A stretch of 64,000 nucleotides of DNA from Chlorocebus sabaeus (lineage: Eukaryota > Chordata > Mammalia > Primates > Cercopithecidae), in contig NW_027327637.1 in assembly GCF_047675955.1 (NCBI RefSeq), positions 124,001 through 188,000 of the forward strand. The letters are read 5' to 3'. The first letter of the stretch is position 1; each line of letters starts with the position of its first letter. A program made the translations under genes and the position numbers. The notes under the pieces were generated by a model, which was not told where the DNA came from, made no database searches, and saw only the letters and a program-made list of their open reading frames with translations. Positions 59,295-64,000 of the stretch are shown here, in pieces.

Positions 59295-61150
59295 TCAAAA
59301 CTGGAAAGAAGCTTTCTGAGAAACTGCTCTGTGTTCTGTTAATTCATCTCACAGAGTTACATCTTTCCCTTCAAGAAGCTTTTCGATAAGGCTGTTCTTG
59401 TGGAATTGGCAAAGGGATATTTGGAAGCCCATAGAGGGCTATGGAGAAAAAGGAAATATCTTCCGTTCAAAACTGGAAAGAAGCTTTCTGAGAAACTTCT
59501 CTGTGTTCTGTTAATTCATCTCACAGAGTTACATCTTTCCCTTCAAGAAGCCTTTCGCTAAGGCTGTTCTTGTGGAATTGGCAAAGGGATATTTGTAAGC
59601 CCATAGAGGGCTATGGTGAAAAAGGAAATATCTTCCGTTCAAAACTGGAAAGAAGCTTTCTGAGAAACTGCTCTGTGTTCTGTTAATTCATCTCACAGAG
59701 TTACATCTTTAACTTCAAGAAGCCTTTCGCTAAGGCTGTTCTTGTGGAATTGGCAAAGGGATATTTGGAAGCCCATAGAGGGCTATGGTGAAAAAGGAAA
59801 TATCTTCCGTTCAAAACTGGAGAGAAGCTTTCTGAGAAACTGTTCTATGTTCTGTTAATTCATCTCACAGAGTTACATCTTTCCCTCCAAGAAGCCTTTC
59901 GCTAAGGTTGTTCTTGTGGAATTGGCAAAGGGATATTTGGAAGCCCATAGAGGGCTATGGTGAAAAAGGAAATATCTTCCGTTCAAAACTGGAAAGAAGC
60001 TTTCTGAGAAACTGCTCTGTGTTCTGTTAATTCATCTCACAGAGTTACATCTTTCCCTTCAAGAAGCCTTTCGCTAAGGCTGTTCTTGTGGAATTGGCAA
60101 AGGGATATTTGGAAGCCCATAGAGGGCTATGGTGAAAAAGGAAATATCTTCCGTTCAAAACTGGAAAGAATCTTTCTGAGAAACTGCTCTGTGTTCTGTT
60201 AATTCATCTCACAGAGTTACATCTTTAACTTCAAGAAGCCTTTCGCTAAGGCTGTTCTTGTGGAATTGGCAAAGGGATATTTGGAAGCCCATAGAGGGCT
60301 ATGGTGAAAAAGGAAATATCTTCCGTTCAAAACTGGAAAGAAGCTTTCTGAGAAACTGTTCTATGTTCTGTTAATTCATCTCACAGAGTTACATCTTTCC
60401 CTTCAAGAAGCCTTTCGCTAAGGCTGTTCTTGTGGAATTGGCAAAGGGATATTTGGAAGCCCATAGAGGGCTATGGTGAAAAAGGAAATATCTTCCGTTG
60501 AAAACTGGAAAGAAGCTTTCTGAGAAACTGCTCTGTGTTCTGTTAATTCATCTCACAGAGTTACATCTTTCCCTTCAAGAAGCCTTTCGCTAAGGCTGTT
60601 CTTGTGGAATTGGCAAAGTGATATTTGGAAGCCCATAGAGGGCTATGTTGAAAAAGGAAATATCTTCCGTTCAAAACTGGAAAGAAGCTTTCTGAGAAAC
60701 TGCTCTGTGTTCTGTTAATTCATCTCAACGAGTTACATCTTTCCCTTCAAGAAGCCTTTCGCTTAGGCTGTTCTTGTGGAATTGGCAAAGGGATATTTGG
60801 AAGCCCATAGAGGGCTATGGTGAAAAAGGAAATATCTTCCGTTCAAAACTGGAAAGAAGCTTTCTGAGAAACTGCTCTGTGTTCTGTTAATTCATCTCAC
60901 AGAGTTACATCTTTCCCTTCAAGAAGCCTTTCGCTAAGGCTGTTCTTGTGGAATTGGCAAAGGGATATTTGGAAGCCCATAGAGGGCTATGGAGAAAAAG
61001 GAAATATCTTCCGTTCAAAACTGGAAAGAAGCTTTCTGAGAAACTGTTCTATGTTCTGTTAATTCATCTCACAGAGTTACATCTTTCCCTTCAAGAAGCT
61101 TTTCGATAAGGCTGTTCTTGTGGATCTGGCAAAGGGATATTTGGAAGCCC
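59295..61150 (+). repeat. 13-mer unit (2,235-bp offset), copy 1
   Basis: Markers AAGCTTTTCGATAAGG (59376), AAACTTCTCTG (59493), ATTTGTAAGC (about 59,591), CCTCCAAG with AAGGTTG (about 59,884-59,910), GAATCTTTCTG (60169), CAACGAG (60726) and GATCTGG (61123) are all found again 2,235 bp downstream. 2,235 is 13 x 172 minus the 1-bp deletion at 61318. Confidence 0.85.
59376..59381. other. Extra HindIII site from the AAGCTTTTCGATAAGG variant (first of four)
   Basis: AAGCCTTTCGCTAAGG of the consensus is changed at two bases to AAGCTTTTCGATAAGG, giving a second AAGCTT in the monomer. The same variant is at 61096, 61611 and 63331, spaced 10, 3 and 10 monomers. It also mismatches dyad 1. Confidence 0.85.
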
Positions 61151-61529
61151 ATAGAGGGCTATGGAGAAAAAGGAAATATCTTCCGTTCAAAACTGGAAAG
61201 AATCTTTCTGAGAAACTGCTCTGCGTTCTGTTAATTCATCTCACAGAGTTACATCTTTCCCTTCAAGAAGCCTTTCGCTAAGGCTGTTCTTGTGGAATTG
61301 GCAAAGGGATATTTGGAACCCCTAGAGGGCTATGGTGAAAAAGGAAATATCTTCCGTTCAAAACTGGAAAGAAGCTTTCTGAGAAACTGCTCTGTGTTCT
61401 GTTAATTCATCTCACAGAGTTACATCTTTCCCTTCAAGAAGCCTTTCGCTAAGGCTGTTCTTGTGGAATTGGCAAAGGGATATTTGGAAGCCCATAGAGG
61501 GCTATGGTGAAAAAGGAAATATCTTCCGT

Positions 61530-63385
61530 TCAAAACTGGAAAGAAGCTTTCTGAGAAACTGCTCTGTGTTCTGTTAATTCATCTCACAGAGTTACATCTT
61601 TCCCTTCAAGAAGCTTTTCGATAAGGCTGTTCTTGTGGAATTGGCAAAGGGATATTTGGAAGCCCATAGAGGGCTATGGAGAAAAAGGAAATATCTTCCG
61701 TTCAAAACTGGAAAGAAGCTTTCTGAGAAACTTCTCTGTGTTCTGTTAATTCATCTCACAGAGTTACATCTTTCCCTTCAAGAAGCCTTTCGCTAAGGCT
61801 GTTCTTGTGGAATTGGCAAAGGGATATTTGTAAGCCCATAGAGGGCTATGGTGAAAAAGGAAATATCTTCCGTTCAAAACTGGAAAGAAGCTTTCTGAGA
61901 AACTGCTCTGTGTTCTGTTAATTCATCTCACAGAGTTACATCTTTAACTTCAAGAAGCCTTTCGCTAAGGCTGTTCTTGTGGAATTGGCAAAGGGATATT
62001 TGGAAGCCCATAGAGGGCTATGGTGAAAAAGGAAATATCTTCCGTTCAAAACTGGAGAGAAGCTTTCTGAGAAACTGTTCTATGTTCTGTTAATTCATCT
62101 CACAGAGTTACATCTTTCCCTCCAAGAAGCCTTTCGCTAAGGTTGTTCTTGTGGAATTGGCAAAGGGATATTTGGAAGCCCATAGAGGGCTATGGTGAAA
62201 AAGGAAATATCTTCCGTTCAAAACTGGAAAGAAGCTTTCTGAGAAACTGCTCTGTGTTCTGTTAATTCATCTCACAGAGTTACATCTTTCCCTTCAAGAA
62301 GCCTTTCGCTAAGGCTGTTCTTGTGGAATTGGCAAAGGGATATTTGGAAGCCCATAGAGGGCTATGGTGAAAAAGGAAATATCTTCCGTTCAAAACTGGA
62401 AAGAATCTTTCTGAGAAACTGCTCTGTGTTCTGTTAATTCATCTCACAGAGTTACATCTTTAACTTCAAGAAGCCTTTCGCTAAGGCTGTTCTTGTGGAA
62501 TTGGCAAAGGGATATTTGGAAGCCCATAGAGGGCTATGGTGAAAAAGGAAATATCTTCCGTTCAAAACTGGAAAGAAGCTTTCTGAGAAACTGTTCTATG
62601 TTCTGTTAATTCATCTCACAGAGTTACATCTTTCCCTTCAAGAAGCCTTTCGCTAAGGCTGTTCTTGTGGAATTGGCAAAGGGATATTTGGAAGCCCATA
62701 GAGGGCTGTGGTGAAAAAGGAAATATCTTCCGTTCAAAACTGGAAAGAAGCTTTCTGAGAAACTGCTCCGTGTTCTGTTAATTCATCTCACAGAGTTACA
62801 TCTTTCCCTTCAAGAAGCCTTTCGCTAAGGCTGTTCTTGTGGAATTGGCAAAGGGATATTTGGAAGCCCATAGAGGGCTATGTTGAAAAAGGAAATATCT
62901 TCCGTTCAAAACTGGAAAGAAGCTTTCTGAGAAACTGCTCTGTGTTCTGTTAATTCATCTCAACGAGTTACATCTTTCCCTTCAAGAAGCCTTTCGCTTA
63001 GGCTGTTCTTGTGGAATTGGCAAAGGGATATTTGGAAGCCCATAGAGGGCTATGGTGAAAAAGGAAATATCTTCCGTTCAAAACTGGAAAGAAGCTTTCT
63101 GAGAAACTGCTCTGTGTTCTGTTAATTCATCTCACAGAGTTACATCTTTCCCTTCAAGAAGCCTTTCGCTAAGGCTGTTCTTGTGGAATTGGCAAAGGGA
63201 TATTTGGAAGCCCATAGAGGGCTATGGAGAAAAAGGAAATATCTTCCGTTCAAAACTGGAAAGAAGCTTTCTGAGAAACTGTTCTATGTTCTGTTAATTC
63301 ATCTCACAGAGTTACATCTTTCCCTTCAAGAAGCTTTTCGATAAGGCTGTTCTTGTGGATCTGGCAAAGGGATATTTGGAAGCCC
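61530..63385 (+). repeat. 13-mer unit (2,235-bp offset), copy 2
   Basis: The series recurs at 61611, 61728, about 61,826, about 62,119, 62404, 62961 and 63358. A few differences exist, such as GTTGAAAACTGG at 60499 against GTTCAAAACTGG here. Agreement ends in the monomer at about 63,390 (AGAGTTCTATGG), after which AAGCTTTTCG (63331) and GTAAGC (63550) line up with 61611 and 61830 at 1,720 bp (10 monomers). Confidence 0.82.
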
Positions 63386-64000
63386 ATAGAGTTCTATGGA
63401 GAAAAAGGAAATATCTTCCGTTCAAAACTGGAAAGAAGCTTTCTGAGAAACTGCTCTGTGTTCTGTTAATTCATCTCACAGAGTTACATCTTTCCCTTCA
63501 AGAAGCCTTTCGCTAAGGCTGTTCTTGTGGAATTGGCAAAGGGATATTTGTAAGCCCATAGAGGGCTATGGTGAAAAAGGAAATATCTTCCGTTCAAAAC
63601 TGGAAAGAAGCTTTCTGAGAAACTGCTCTGTGTTCTGTTAATTCATCTCACAGAGTTACATCTTTAACTTCAAGAAGCCTTTCGCTAAGGTCGTTCTTGT
63701 GGAATTGGCAAAGGGATATTTGGAAGCCCATAGAGGGCTATGGTGAAAAAGGAAATATCTTCCGTTCAAAACTGGAAAGAAGCTTTCTGAGAAACTGCTC
63801 TGTGTTCTGTTAATTCATCTCACAGAGTTACATCTTTCCCTTCAAGAAGCCTTTCGCTAAGGCTGTTCTTGTGGAATTGGCAAAGGGATATTTGGAAGCC
63901 CATAGAGGGCTTTGGTGAAAAAGGAAATATCTTCCGTTCAAAACTGGAAAGAAGCTTTCTGAGAAACTGCTCTGTGTTCTGTTAATTCATCTCACAGAGT
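63386..64000 (+). repeat. Array continues to the window edge
   Basis: About 3.5 further monomers run to the last base, which lies inside a monomer (CTCACAGAGT). Single variants are ATTTGTAAGC at 63,547 and AGGTCGTTC near 63,688. No array edge is reached at either end of the window. Confidence 0.9.

Larger units (their letters stand above)
1..64000 (+). repeat. Alpha-satellite (alphoid) tandem array, 172-bp monomers, about 372 copies
   Basis: The window is head-to-tail 172-bp monomers from the first base to the last. HindIII sites recur every 172 bp, and the first (119) and last (63952) are 371 periods plus 21 bp apart, which the indels found explain exactly (three +12, fifteen -1). Monomers differ mostly by a few substitutions. 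The sequence is recognised as primate alphoid DNA and most resembles the African green monkey HindIII component alpha; macaque and baboon alphoid DNA is typically dimeric at about 340 bp, which this is not. Such arrays form the centromere and pericentromere, carry CENP-A nucleosomes in part, and code for no protein. No LINE, SINE, LTR, gene or non-alphoid junction was seen, so this looks like the interior of a homogenised array. Strand + means the conventional alphoid orientation. The family call is very sure; the species is probable. Confidence 0.97.

Noticed and set aside
1..64000. CRISPR array
   Set aside because: The repeat is a 172-bp unit with no short-repeat/unique-spacer alternation, and the sequence is plainly alphoid DNA.
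1..64000. Embedded LINE, SINE, LTR or DNA transposon
   Set aside because: The HindIII register runs through the whole window, and the summed indels (+36, -15) leave no room for inserted sequence.
1..64000. Bacterial or phage origin, mobile element or defence system
   Set aside because: No coding capacity on either strand beyond short repeat-derived frames, and the monomer is recognised as primate alphoid DNA.
1..64000. Macaque/baboon-type dimeric alphoid array
   Set aside because: Adjacent monomers do not fall into two alternating diverged classes with a period near 340 bp; similarity is high at a lag of one monomer throughout.

Overview
The whole 64 kb window is one uninterrupted tandem array of primate alpha-satellite (alphoid) DNA, read in the conventional alphoid orientation on the + strand. 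The basic repeat is 172 bp with one HindIII site (AAGCTT) per monomer. The unit length, the HindIII spacing and the monomer sequence match what I know as the African green monkey (Chlorocebus) 'component alpha' satellite. The organism is therefore most likely Chlorocebus or a close cercopithecin relative. Species assignment rests on recognition and was not tested by a search. The first and last HindIII positions (119 and 63952) are 63,833 bp apart. That is exactly 371 x 172 plus 21, and the 21 is accounted for by three 12-bp insertions and fifteen 1-bp deletions that I located one by one. The window thus holds about 372 monomers, all in one orientation, with no inversion, transposon, gene or other sequence between them.

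There are no supportable genes. Short open frames of about 68-111 codons exist, but they are repeat by-products. Most monomers carry a stop (TGA) in the GGTGAAAAAG box, and a T-to-A change (GGAGAAAAAG) removes it. Because 172 is not divisible by 3, the frame also shifts at every monomer.

All monomers are of the alphoid 'A' type. The box that in human alphoid DNA is either a pJ-alpha site or a CENP-B box is here a pJ-alpha-like site, or a point variant of one, and I saw no CENP-B box. Each consensus monomer also has two short inverted repeats and three A/T hexamers of the type bound by HMGA1 (alpha-protein).

On top of the monomer period the window has clear multi-monomer structure, readable from shared rare variants. 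Region by region: 0-9 kb is mixed monomers with a variant block repeated 24 monomers apart; 9.6-18 kb holds about three copies of a 17-mer (2.93 kb) tagged by a 12-bp internal duplication; 18-24.4 kb is mixed; 24.4-31.6 kb is a 21-mer (3,612 bp) tandem duplication; 31.6-36.7 kb is mixed; 36.7-40.7 kb is a 12-mer/11-mer duplication; 40.3-44.9 kb is a 13-mer (2,236 bp) duplication with no differences seen; 46.6-58 kb is a 10-mer/20-mer (1,720/3,440 bp) higher-order pattern; 59.3-63.4 kb is another 13-mer (2,235 bp) duplication. These patterns are what repeated unequal exchange or amplification in an active centromeric core would leave. No previously undescribed gene system is present. The points of interest are the higher-order organisation in a satellite usually called monomeric, the paired hairpin-forming dyads, and the indels clustered at one of them.
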